Shown piece after piece: positions 18,285 to 27,452 of a stretch of 53,152 nucleotides of DNA. The first letter of the stretch is position 1; each line of letters opens with the position of its first letter. The position numbers and the translations under genes were made by a program. The DNA comes from Bacteroidota bacterium. GTDB taxonomy: Bacteria > Bacteroidota > Bacteroidia > AKYH767-A > OLB10. The stretch is taken from positions 1-53,152 of the forward strand of contig CAUJFJ010000108.1 of the NCBI GenBank assembly GCA_963169675.1, in the 5' to 3' direction. The notes below the pieces were generated by a model. It ran no database searches, was not told the DNA's origin, and saw only the letters and a program-made list of their open reading frames with translations.

Positions 18285-19042
18285 AATCGGCTTAATGCAT
18301 CCCGGATGCCATTAAATTTTTCATGATCGAAAATTTCAATTTCGTATTCTGTCAAGCCGGTTGCGCTACCCATTGATCCTAAAGCAAAATTCTTATGAGA
18401 CATATTGCTTTGAACAGCCTTCCGGCAAGTAAAATGCAAATCATTAACACCGGCTCCTGCAATCAGAGTTGCGTTTGATGGATTTATTCCACTACCTGCC
18501 ATGATTACAATTCTTCCCAAAGCTCTTTTTGCAAGCTCACTGATCACTTCAAATCCGTCTTCTGCAGATTGTGAACCTCCGGAAGTTAGAATATAGTCAA
18601 CACCAATACCAATCAGACTCTCCATGGCAACAAAAGGTTCAGCTACCATATCAAACGCACGGTGACAAGTTACTTTCATAGGCTTTGAAAGCTTTACCAG
18701 CAAATTCATTCGTTCTTTATCAATATCCCCTGTCGAATCAAGAATTCCGAAAACAACTCCTTTGGCACCCGACGATTTTGCATTTACTATATCCATTTGC
18801 ATCTGTTCAAATTCTGCATCCGAATATAAAAAGTCGCCTCTGCGCGGGCGTATCATAACATGAACAGGAATATTAATTTTTCGGCTAACACTAATCATTA
18901 AAGATGATGGAGGTGTTAGTCCCCCTTCACTTAAAGCAGCGCATAACTCCAGGCGCGTTGCACCTTGCTTAGCTGCACTGACCGCCTGTTCAAACGTATC
19001 AACAGCAACTTCGAGAGCGAATTTTTTATTTAGGGAGTGCAT
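18281..19042 (-). CDS. cutC: CutC family TIM-barrel protein (annotated elsewhere as copper homeostasis)
   Basis: ATRLELCAALSEGGLTPP; HVMIRPRRGDFLYSDAE; KVTCHRAFD; ILTSGGSQSAEDGF; IMAGSGIN. Confidence 0.95.
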   Translation of the reverse strand: MHSLNKKFALEVAVDTFEQAVSAAKQGATRLELCAALSEGGLTPPSSLMISVSRKINIPVHVMIRPRRGDFLYSDAEFEQMQMDIVNAKSSGAKGVVFGILDSTGDIDKERMNLLVKLSKPMKVTCHRAFDMVAEPFVAMESLIGIGVDYILTSGGSQSAEDGFEVISELAKRALGRIVIMAGSGINPSNATLIAGAGVNDLHFTCRKAVQSNMSHKNFALGSMGSATGLTEYEIEIFDHEKFNGIRDALSRL

Positions 19043-21053
19043 TTTGAAATAACATCATTACAGATTCAGCAATCATGAGTTCACATTCCTGAACAGGAAG
19101 TGCTGCTTCACTAAGGGTAGCATATGATTCTTTAACCCACGCATCGGGAACCGGAGCACGGGATTCAACATAATGCAAACTTTCCAATCCGATCTTACTA
19201 AGTTTAGAAACGCGTTCCGAGACAATAAGCCATGGTTCCAATGCCGGAATTCCGGAAGCAGCAATCTGAACCTCACCATGCAAAGGTTGCCACTCTTCCA
19301 ACTGTGCTCTGATAGCAGGAATTACATCCGGATCTTTTTTACGAAACCATGTTTCACATAAATCTTTAAATGCCAAAGGCACAGGTGCATCGGCAGCAGC
19401 AATATCGGGTAATCTTGTAAAAGGCAGATCGGTACTATATGCAACACCTTGTGCGTGCCGTTTATAGTCTTTCAATGGCTCTACTAATCCTGCAATTGTA
19501 ATCAGAGATTCAATATTACGATTTCCTGCAATTCGACGAATCATTTTTGCCCGATAAGTAATATGTTCCAGCCCACATTCTTCTAAGCGAATTGAAGTTC
19601 GCGCAAGCCTGTTGTACATTGATGGAATATTATTCACTTCCCTATCAGACCATAACCGCTCTGCAATAGCAGCAGTCCTTGGCCATATTCTTGAATCAAT
19701 ATTTTCCGGAGTTACCAGTTCAGCCCACATGGTTGCTTCTCCACCAAGAATATTTTTCTGTTCTTCAGGAGTAAGCGTATTATTGGCAGGTAATGGATCA
19801 TTGGTATAGTGTTTCCATGCAGGATTGGAAAGATCAATATAATAGCCATTCGATAAAATTACCTGATGTCCTTTTTTTGCTGCAGCTTCCAGCCCTTCTT
19901 TTCCGCGCCATGATTGAATAACAGCATCGGCAGGTAATCCTGGTTGCAATACTTCATCCCAGCCAATCATTTTCTTTTTATTCTTCTTCAGAATTGCCAT
20001 CACCTTTGTGTTAAAATAATTCTGCAGCGCATGATTATCTTTCAACCCATTTTTCTTCATAAACTCCTGAATCTTTGGATTGGCATCCCATTGCTTGCCG
20101 TTATTTTCATCGCCACCAATATGCATCCATGGATCAGGGAAAAGTTCACACATTTCAGTAAGAAACTTTTCGAGAAAGATGTATGTTTCTTTTCTTGTTG
20201 GATCAATGGTAGGATCAAAAACACCAAATTTCTTTTCTATTGTATAAGGTCCGGGACCGGAAGCCAATTCAGGATGCCCTACAAACCAACTGGTGGCATG
20301 GCCGGGCATATCGAATTCAGGAACTACACGTATGCCTCGAACGTTAGCATACTGAATTATTTTCCGCATTTCCTCCTGTGTAAAAAAATCACCATCTGAA
20401 CCATACTGATGCAATTTAGGAAACACCTTACTTTCGATGCGGAATCCCTGGTCTTCGGTGAGATGAAGATGCAGTACATTCATCTTCATCATTGCAAGAC
20501 CATCGATGTTTCTTTTAATGACATCTACAGGAGAAAAATGTCGGGCTACATCAATCAGTAATCCGCGCCATGTAAATCGTGGAGCATCTTCAATGGTAAC
20601 TGACCTGATAAAATATCCTTTCGAATCACTTTCAATTAACTGCAGAAAAGTTTCGAGTCCATGTAAAATTCCAATATCAGTTGGTGCAGTGAGTTCACAA
20701 CCATCAGGAGTAATTTTTAACAAATAAGATTCATTTTCACCGGGAAGTAATTTTGCAACCGTATTGCAGGAAATAGTAAGCAGTTCTTTTTGTTGTTCCG
20801 GTTTTTTATTCAGCCATTCTTTGGCAAGCAGCAAATGCGTTTTATTATCGAGGCGACGAATAAAGCGCGAAACTCCTGCACCTGCCCTTGAACCTGTGGG
20901 TTGATTCACAAATATTCGAAAACCTCCGGTGAAGCGAAACTCTCCGTTTCCGGAGATGATTTTTTGTGGAACCGGCATGAGCATATTGGGCTGTCCGGTG
21001 AGTGATCCTGAGAGTGTAAATAGCAGGAACAGAAAGAAGCAGAATTTATTCAT
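19026..21053 (-). CDS. Beta-N-acetylhexosaminidase, GH20
   Basis: RGLLIDVARHFSPVDVIKRNIDGLAMMKMNVLHLHLTEDQGFRIE; VPEFDMPGHATSW; MHIGGDE. Confidence 0.96.
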   Translation of the reverse strand: MNKFCFFLFLLFTLSGSLTGQPNMLMPVPQKIISGNGEFRFTGGFRIFVNQPTGSRAGAGVSRFIRRLDNKTHLLLAKEWLNKKPEQQKELLTISCNTVAKLLPGENESYLLKITPDGCELTAPTDIGILHGLETFLQLIESDSKGYFIRSVTIEDAPRFTWRGLLIDVARHFSPVDVIKRNIDGLAMMKMNVLHLHLTEDQGFRIESKVFPKLHQYGSDGDFFTQEEMRKIIQYANVRGIRVVPEFDMPGHATSWFVGHPELASGPGPYTIEKKFGVFDPTIDPTRKETYIFLEKFLTEMCELFPDPWMHIGGDENNGKQWDANPKIQEFMKKNGLKDNHALQNYFNTKVMAILKKNKKKMIGWDEVLQPGLPADAVIQSWRGKEGLEAAAKKGHQVILSNGYYIDLSNPAWKHYTNDPLPANNTLTPEEQKNILGGEATMWAELVTPENIDSRIWPRTAAIAERLWSDREVNNIPSMYNRLARTSIRLEECGLEHITYRAKMIRRIAGNRNIESLITIAGLVEPLKDYKRHAQGVAYSTDLPFTRLPDIAAADAPVPLAFKDLCETWFRKKDPDVIPAIRAQLEEWQPLHGEVQIAASGIPALEPWLIVSERVSKLSKIGLESLHYVESRAPVPDAWVKESYATLSEAALPVQECELMIAESVMMLFQNALPK

Positions 21054-21131
21054 AAGACAATCAGCAGGTAATTTGCGAATGCCTAAGATACAAAAGTTAT
21101 AAAAACTGCCGAATTAGTTTGAATAATATCC

Positions 21132-21572
21132 TTATTGATCGATGGCATGCCACTCGGAGTAGGAAGTTGGGGTTTCCTTGAGCTTCAGACTAATAAGTCT
21201 GACATGGCCGGGCAGCATCAGCATGATCCTGTTTTTAAAATCAATCAACATATTTTCACAGGTAGGCTGATAATCGGTAAAGACAACCTTTTCAAAATTG
21301 CTGTCGAGTTCCGGAATATTGCGATGTGGCGAATTACCATTCAGTAAAAGCGCATGATCGAGCCGGTCAACAATTTGATCTTTGACAATTTTCTTGAGGT
21401 CCGAAAAATCCATTACCATCCCGTGTTTGGGGTTGGAGGGGTCGTCGAGCGGCGTACCACCAATGGTAACTTCCAATTCATAGGAGTGCCCATGAATATT
21501 TTTACATGGCCCATCATACCCGTAAAGGGCATGAGCCATTTCAAAATTGAATATCTTTGTGAGGCGTATCAT
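21132..21572 (-). CDS. queD: 6-carboxytetrahydropterin synthase
   Basis: FEMAHALYGYDGPCKNIHGHSYELEVTIGG; MVMDFSDLKKIVKD; LDHALLLN. Confidence 0.95.
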   Translation of the reverse strand: MIRLTKIFNFEMAHALYGYDGPCKNIHGHSYELEVTIGGTPLDDPSNPKHGMVMDFSDLKKIVKDQIVDRLDHALLLNGNSPHRNIPELDSNFEKVVFTDYQPTCENMLIDFKNRIMLMLPGHVRLISLKLKETPTSYSEWHAIDQ

Positions 21573-21598
21573 ATTTCAGGATGCAAAAATCGACAAAA

Positions 21599-22198
21599 AT
21601 GGCGTCATATCAAAATAGCTTGTGTTCAATGGCAGGCGCTTTGGTGCTTTTGATAGCGATATCGGCTCGAAGTGAGGCTCAGGAATTTCCAAAACATGAG
21701 ATATCACCTGGTTTTGGCATATTGGCATCGCCTGTTTTAGCCTCTTTTTTCGATGACTTCTGGCAAGTAAAAGGCAATGACCCTTATACTTACGACATAC
21801 GTGCTTCAGGCACCTTCTTCGGTGGTTATCAGTATGATGTGAAAGAAAATATTGCAATCGGGGTATTTGCAACCCACTTGTTGGTGACCGAAAAATATGA
21901 TTACACTCTGGAACCCGACATCAGAGAAAGAACCCGCTTTATTGGTTTAATGGCACAAGGCAAATTAACCTGGCACGAAGAACCGGGATTTTCTTTTTAC
22001 ACCACATTCGGAATTGGGCGAAAACTGGTTTCCAGACAAACTTACACCGGAAATGCAGTCAGGAATGCCCGTTTTAATGAATTTGCCTTGCAATTTACTC
22101 CGGTTGGCATCCGCTTTGGCGGGATGTTAGGGGGATTTGTGGAAGTTGGGTACGGAATCCATGGAATTGCCCGAGGTGGATTATCGCTTCAGTTCTAA
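21599..22198 (+). CDS. Hypothetical secreted/outer-membrane beta-barrel-like protein
   Basis: Signal peptide; alternating pattern; terminal GGLSLQF. Confidence 0.6.
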   Translation: MASYQNSLCSMAGALVLLIAISARSEAQEFPKHEISPGFGILASPVLASFFDDFWQVKGNDPYTYDIRASGTFFGGYQYDVKENIAIGVFATHLLVTEKYDYTLEPDIRERTRFIGLMAQGKLTWHEEPGFSFYTTFGIGRKLVSRQTYTGNAVRNARFNEFALQFTPVGIRFGGMLGGFVEVGYGIHGIARGGLSLQF

Positions 22199-22302
22199 CT
22201 GATTTTGAAAATTGAAAGTGGCCCTTTTGGCAAAACCCGAAAAAGTATCTAATTTTACAACTCATGCCGGATCGCCGGTTAACCACTCTAAAAATACATA
22301 TC

Positions 22303-22719
22303 ATGAGAAAATTACTTTTTGTACTGACCCTTTCAACTTTACTGATTGCTTGTGCTAAACCCTATAAATATCTGGGAAGAGCGTATGTGCCAACCCCGGT
22401 AGTGAAGTTGTATTTTCGTGAAGCTGATGTTGTGGAACCTTATGAAGTAATGGGAAAACTTGATGTTGAACTTCCGAGTAGCATGAATATGAATAAAATT
22501 CAATCGAAGGTAATGGCAATTGCCCGTTCAAAAGGTGCTGATGCACTTATCATAGACAATTTTGATCAGACAACAGGTGGATTTGTAACAACAGGAGTTG
22601 GAGCTACATCTTCCGGAGACAATGGAAATGTTTCAGGCACAAAACGACGTACTGATATTAAAAAGGATATTGTTGTGAAGGCATCATTATTGAAGTACAA
22701 GAAAAATATTCAGCAATAA
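22303..22719 (+). CDS. Hypothetical lipoprotein
   Basis: MRKLLFVLTLSTLLIACAKPY lipobox. Confidence 0.65.
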   Translation: MRKLLFVLTLSTLLIACAKPYKYLGRAYVPTPVVKLYFREADVVEPYEVMGKLDVELPSSMNMNKIQSKVMAIARSKGADALIIDNFDQTTGGFVTTGVGATSSGDNGNVSGTKRRTDIKKDIVVKASLLKYKKNIQQ

Positions 22720-22726
22720 AAAAATA

Positions 22727-22762
22727 CAGAGGACTCCGTGAACTTATTCAAGGAGTCCTCTG
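22727..22762. terminator. Bidirectional hairpin CAGAGGACTCC...GGAGTCCTCTG between convergent genes
   Basis: Perfect 11-bp stem flanked by A-tract. Confidence 0.8.
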
Positions 22763-25221
22763 ATTCCAAATACAAATCCTGTTTTGGTATTTCCATTTTC
22801 ATCGAAACCAAAAACAATATCGGCACGAATGACGCCGAGTTTTTCCAGACCGAATGACGCCTCAAAGTATGTATCTCTGTCCGGAACATAAAGTGCTCTG
22901 AAGCCAGCCAATTCATTTAACTTAAGTTTTCTTAACAACGGAATTTTGTTGAGAATAAATCCACCGAAACTATGTTCAAGAAATACCTGACCATATTCAT
23001 CGGCAGTACTGTAAGTATAATAGTCGAGTAAGTCGAAGCGCTTTTGTTCGAATCCGGAGAATGCTGTTTTATTTCCATTGAAATGAACTGCATCCATAAA
23101 ATAAACGCGATTATTATTCAGGAACTTTCCATATACTCCATAATAGCTAAGTGTTCCCAGCATACCTAAACGAATCACATCTTCTACCCCACCTTCCAGT
23201 TTATCATAATCAACATCGCTGTCAAAGATATCAGCAATACCCTTCGAATAATTGACAAAAAAGGTTGGGTACTTTGATCCCAGAATATAATTCAGATCAG
23301 GGCGATCGATATATTTTTGCTTGATCCGGATCCGTGCATTTGCCATAATTTTAAATGCATTATTGGTAGGAAAAAACAGCAGGTCGTTTGAAGGCTTCAG
23401 AGGATTGTTTGAAGTATATTCTCTTTTTTTATCATCAATGAAAGTGAAATCCGAATGATTCTTCACTGCATCTCTTTCCGAAAAACTAACTCCTGCACCA
23501 AACCTAATTCCATTGACTGGTTCTAGACCCGATTCCAATGTAACAAACGATTTGCGATAAAGCTTCATATAATTCTTCTCACCAAAAAGGGAATAACTGG
23601 TGTTGATGAGTGGCGAAATTGGCTCTGCTTCATTAAACTGAATTAGCTCACTTCCTCCATGTAGTTTCACACTTCCAAACTTTTTGTTATTGTAAACATA
23701 CTGTGCCGAACCTGTTATTGAAGGTTCTTCAATTGCAAACCCATAACGGGTTTTTAATTCTGTCCTCCAGCTGCGGCGATCTTCGTAACGTTTTACAAAC
23801 TGGGTAACTACACCTATGTTTAATCCTTCCACGGTATTAAACTGGACATTATCCAGTAATCCCGAAACGCTCCATTCTGTTTTCGTATACCGGTCGGCGT
23901 AATCATAGCCCATTATTAATTTCGAAATTTTAAACTTATTCGAAATCCTGTCAAGCGAATCGAGATATGGTTTCGATTCCTTAATCTCGCGTAGAGAATC
24001 CTTCTTGATATAATCAGTAACTTCTTCTGTGGTTAATGGAATTGGTCGAATCATTTCCCAGTAAGTAGTATCTTTCTTATTAGATTCTTCCGAAACAACC
24101 ATCACACTTCCGCTAAAATGTTTCTTTTTAAAAGAAGGATTGATATCATAGCCTGAATAAATTCCAACATAATTTCCATTTCCTTCAATGCCCAGAGCAC
24201 TGAATACAAAACGGAAAGTTACAGATCCGGGCATCCAGATGTCTTCTGCTTTATCGGCAGGAATGAAAACCTGATTTACGCGGAGTGTATCCACAAATTC
24301 AATTTGCGAGTCTTTGGTAAGATATAAATCGGTGCTATGAATCCGCCAGGTGCTGTCCTGAATGTAAATATAGCCGGCAAATACAGGATCATTTTTTCTT
24401 TTGGGGATAACTGCAATTTTATTTACCCATCTTCCATTTTCAAGATATGAACCTTCCAGTTTATAACGATAGTAGAACATGGCACTGCCGGAAATTGGAG
24501 AAATAAAACCACGCTGACTGATTCCGCCGACAGCCATAATATTTTCATAAAAATCAAAATTCATGTCGGATGCCTGGTTAAAGCTAAATGCTTTATTACT
24601 GCCACTCACGCGTGATGAAACCATGACTTCCTTAATATCATCGGGCTTTTTAAAACTATATTTTGATACCGACTCCGACAAATAAATTATACCTGAAACG
24701 GAATCTACAAATTCTCCGAAATTCACTTCCATACCTAAAATTTTCTTAGGGTACTTCGTAATTTTCTGCAATCCTTTGATGTAAACATCGCAGTTGAATG
24801 CATCCACCTGATTCTGATAAAATTTTCGTTTCGTCTGTGCTTTACGAATTATAGCGTATGCAGGGTCTTCGGAATCGGCTTTTATGGTTACTCCCGATAA
24901 AGTAAAATTTTCCGGTTCAAGCTTGACATTCAACTGAAGCGGCTCCTTCAATGCCCCAATTTTTTCGATCCTTAATTTATAACCCAGATAGCGATAAACC
25001 AGTTCGCATGGCATATCTGTAACTTCTAACTTGTAGTAACCATCGAGGTTGGTTGTGGTACCGGTGGAGGTGCCTTTTACATAAACATTCGCAAAAGCAA
25101 GAGGCTCATCGTTGTTGCCTGTCACGCGACCTGAAACAGTGATAGCCTGAAGATGCAGAATGGAATAAAAGAAAAAAAGAAAGGTGATTAATCCGGAACG
25201 AAATAGGGTGGTTATATTCAT
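22744..25221 (-). CDS. Carboxypeptidase-like regulatory domain plus DUF5686 family outer-membrane protein
   Basis: VSGRVTGNNDEPLAFANVYVKGTSTGTTTNLDGYYKL; AYAIIRKAQTKRKFYQNQVDAFNCDVYIKG. Confidence 0.88.
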   Translation of the reverse strand: MNITTLFRSGLITFLFFFYSILHLQAITVSGRVTGNNDEPLAFANVYVKGTSTGTTTNLDGYYKLEVTDMPCELVYRYLGYKLRIEKIGALKEPLQLNVKLEPENFTLSGVTIKADSEDPAYAIIRKAQTKRKFYQNQVDAFNCDVYIKGLQKITKYPKKILGMEVNFGEFVDSVSGIIYLSESVSKYSFKKPDDIKEVMVSSRVSGSNKAFSFNQASDMNFDFYENIMAVGGISQRGFISPISGSAMFYYRYKLEGSYLENGRWVNKIAVIPKRKNDPVFAGYIYIQDSTWRIHSTDLYLTKDSQIEFVDTLRVNQVFIPADKAEDIWMPGSVTFRFVFSALGIEGNGNYVGIYSGYDINPSFKKKHFSGSVMVVSEESNKKDTTYWEMIRPIPLTTEEVTDYIKKDSLREIKESKPYLDSLDRISNKFKISKLIMGYDYADRYTKTEWSVSGLLDNVQFNTVEGLNIGVVTQFVKRYEDRRSWRTELKTRYGFAIEEPSITGSAQYVYNNKKFGSVKLHGGSELIQFNEAEPISPLINTSYSLFGEKNYMKLYRKSFVTLESGLEPVNGIRFGAGVSFSERDAVKNHSDFTFIDDKKREYTSNNPLKPSNDLLFFPTNNAFKIMANARIRIKQKYIDRPDLNYILGSKYPTFFVNYSKGIADIFDSDVDYDKLEGGVEDVIRLGMLGTLSYYGVYGKFLNNNRVYFMDAVHFNGNKTAFSGFEQKRFDLLDYYTYSTADEYGQVFLEHSFGGFILNKIPLLRKLKLNELAGFRALYVPDRDTYFEASFGLEKLGVIRADIVFGFDENGNTKTGFVFGIRGLLE

Positions 25222-25364
25222 TCTTCAAAAATAGTTTTTCCAAACCGAATATACAATTAATCGACATTTTGCTTCCCGCTTAAATCCAAATAAAGCAGTT
25301 CACAAAGCAAATTTTTTTATTCCGGAATTAGTTCACTACATTAGCTACCTTAAATAACCGGAAT

Positions 25365-26786
25365 ATGAAAAAACTACTACCATTATTAATTCTTCTGGCA
25401 GGATTTGAAGGTATCGCACAAACAGCAGATACACTTTACCATGAGGACTTCGAAACCGGAGGGACCTCTTTTACTCTGAATACTGCCGATATGAATGGCA
25501 GCGCAGGCACAACAGGATACAATGAATGGGTCATCAATGATGCTTATGATGGCGGAACAGGACAATTGGTATGTCTCGGACTGCCAACCACTTTTACAGT
25601 TCCCAATACGCAATCGCAGCCCGTTGGCACTACAGGTGGATCATCGACATTTTACATGCATATCACCAGTGATGCGGCAACTGCAGCAGGCATTTATAAT
25701 TGTTCCTATCTGGCAGCAAATGGCTTATGTGGCAATGCTGAATATAATTTCACTGCCATGAATCAGGATATTAATGTGGCAGGTTATGATTCCGTAACCA
25801 CCACTTTTATTTGGCTGTGTGATGGCAGTCAGAATATATATGGGGAGTTATATTACAGCATTGATAGTGGAAGCAACTGGATTTTAGCAACCGGAGGCAC
25901 GGCCCAATACCGCAATCAACCAACATGGGCAAACAAAGCAGTTACATTGGCGATTGCACCGGGCACTACTACATTCCGAATCGGTTTTCGGTTTGTCAAT
26001 CAGGTTTCACTTGCAGCCAATGATCCCGGTTTTGGAATTGATGAAATACACATTATTGGCAAGACAACAGCAGCTGCTCCGGTTGCAGCATTCAGTGTGA
26101 GCGATAGCAGTGTGTGTGCTAACACCTGTGTCGACTTCACCGATCTCTCATCCGGAAATCCAACTTCATGGTTCTGGATTTTCTCCGGTGCAACACCAAG
26201 TTTTTCCACAGCCCAAAATCCGACAGCAGTATGTTATAATTCTCCGGGAAATTATCCGGTATCACTTATTGTTAACGGTCCCGGAGGTTCTGATACGCTC
26301 ACCACCTCAACTATGATTGTGAATGCCATTCCGGGTGCTCCGGTAATAACTGTGAGCGGAGATACCTTATTCGCTACTCCGGGATTTGCAACTTACCAGT
26401 GGTCATTGAATGGAGTTGCTATTTCAGGTGCTACCAACAGTAGTTTTGTCACAACCACAGGAGGTGTTTACGAAGTTGCTGTTTCCGATTCAAATGGTTG
26501 CACTGCAATATCAGCTTCAATTATTATCACAACTTCCATTGCTGCTATTGATGATATTCCGGTATATTTATATCCAAATCCTGCATCCGATTTCATTCAA
26601 CTGCAAACTAATGCACGTGTTACTTCTTTATCTATAAGTGATCTTGCAGGAAGAAAAATAAAACAGTTCTCACCAGCATCGAATAAAGAAATTATAGATG
26701 TTCGTGATTTCACTTCGGGGATTTATGTAATCACCATCACCACAGAAAACCAAAAACAATTCCATCAAAAAATAGTGATTCAATAA
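25365..26786 (+). CDS. Secreted PKD-domain protein with T9SS type A sorting domain
   Basis: Signal peptide; SSGNPTSWFWIFSGATPSFSTAQNP PKD; C-terminal LYPNPASDFIQLQT...GIYVITITTENQKQFHQKIVIQ. Confidence 0.85.
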   Translation: MKKLLPLLILLAGFEGIAQTADTLYHEDFETGGTSFTLNTADMNGSAGTTGYNEWVINDAYDGGTGQLVCLGLPTTFTVPNTQSQPVGTTGGSSTFYMHITSDAATAAGIYNCSYLAANGLCGNAEYNFTAMNQDINVAGYDSVTTTFIWLCDGSQNIYGELYYSIDSGSNWILATGGTAQYRNQPTWANKAVTLAIAPGTTTFRIGFRFVNQVSLAANDPGFGIDEIHIIGKTTAAAPVAAFSVSDSSVCANTCVDFTDLSSGNPTSWFWIFSGATPSFSTAQNPTAVCYNSPGNYPVSLIVNGPGGSDTLTTSTMIVNAIPGAPVITVSGDTLFATPGFATYQWSLNGVAISGATNSSFVTTTGGVYEVAVSDSNGCTAISASIIITTSIAAIDDIPVYLYPNPASDFIQLQTNARVTSLSISDLAGRKIKQFSPASNKEIIDVRDFTSGIYVITITTENQKQFHQKIVIQ

Positions 26787-26805
26787 AACATTAACCAGCT
26801 ACAAT

Positions 26806-26840
26806 AAAAAAAGGGTCGCTTTTCGAAGCGACCCTTTTTT
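26806..26840. terminator. Bidirectional terminator AAAAAAAGGGTCGCTTTTCGAAGCGACCCTTTTTT
   Basis: GC stem with A/T tracts on both sides, between convergent genes. Confidence 0.9.
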
Positions 26841-26856
26841 ATGAGTGAGGTATAAA

Positions 26857-27282
26857 TTATTTACCACTTTTCATTTCCATAACTTTATTCCAGTCTTCAG
26901 TAAGCATACCTCTGAAGGCATACGTAACCTGATTACCTGATTTATCAGTAATAATGATAGTTCCATCAATCGCACTACCATCAACACGTCCACGATATAA
27001 GCGTGTTCCTTCAGTAGCACTGTTCAATGTAACTTCAAAGTTGGTAGTATTCACACTTTGTTTTTCCAGAATTTTGCTGCTGGTGAATCCTTTTTTACCA
27101 AATGCATCAGATATCACTTTGTCGGCTTCAAAAGTAAACTGATCAAAAGTTTCTTCTCCACCGTTTACTGCATCTTTCATCACAAAAGTGTAGCTCTTTC
27201 CGGTTAACCGGGATGTTTGTGCATTAACTGTTCCAATTGTGAACAAGGCAACAAGTACCAATAGGGTTTTGAAATATTTCAT
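26857..27282 (-). CDS. Hypothetical secreted protein
   Basis: Signal peptide MKYFKTLLVLVALFTIGTVNAQ; 141 aa. Confidence 0.65.
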   Translation of the reverse strand: MKYFKTLLVLVALFTIGTVNAQTSRLTGKSYTFVMKDAVNGGEETFDQFTFEADKVISDAFGKKGFTSSKILEKQSVNTTNFEVTLNSATEGTRLYRGRVDGSAIDGTIIITDKSGNQVTYAFRGMLTEDWNKVMEMKSGK

Positions 27283-27452
27283 TTTGATAGATTATTTATG
27301 GGTTTAATTTGAATTTCGAAGTTTAAAAGTAAGGCATATTCTTTAATAAATCAAGAGCCTGATTCTTTTCTTTCAAAACCATCCTGCCAAAGGCAGCCAG
27401 AAAAATAGCAACTATTTGACTTTCAACATCTTGAATTAAAGTAGAACTTTTT

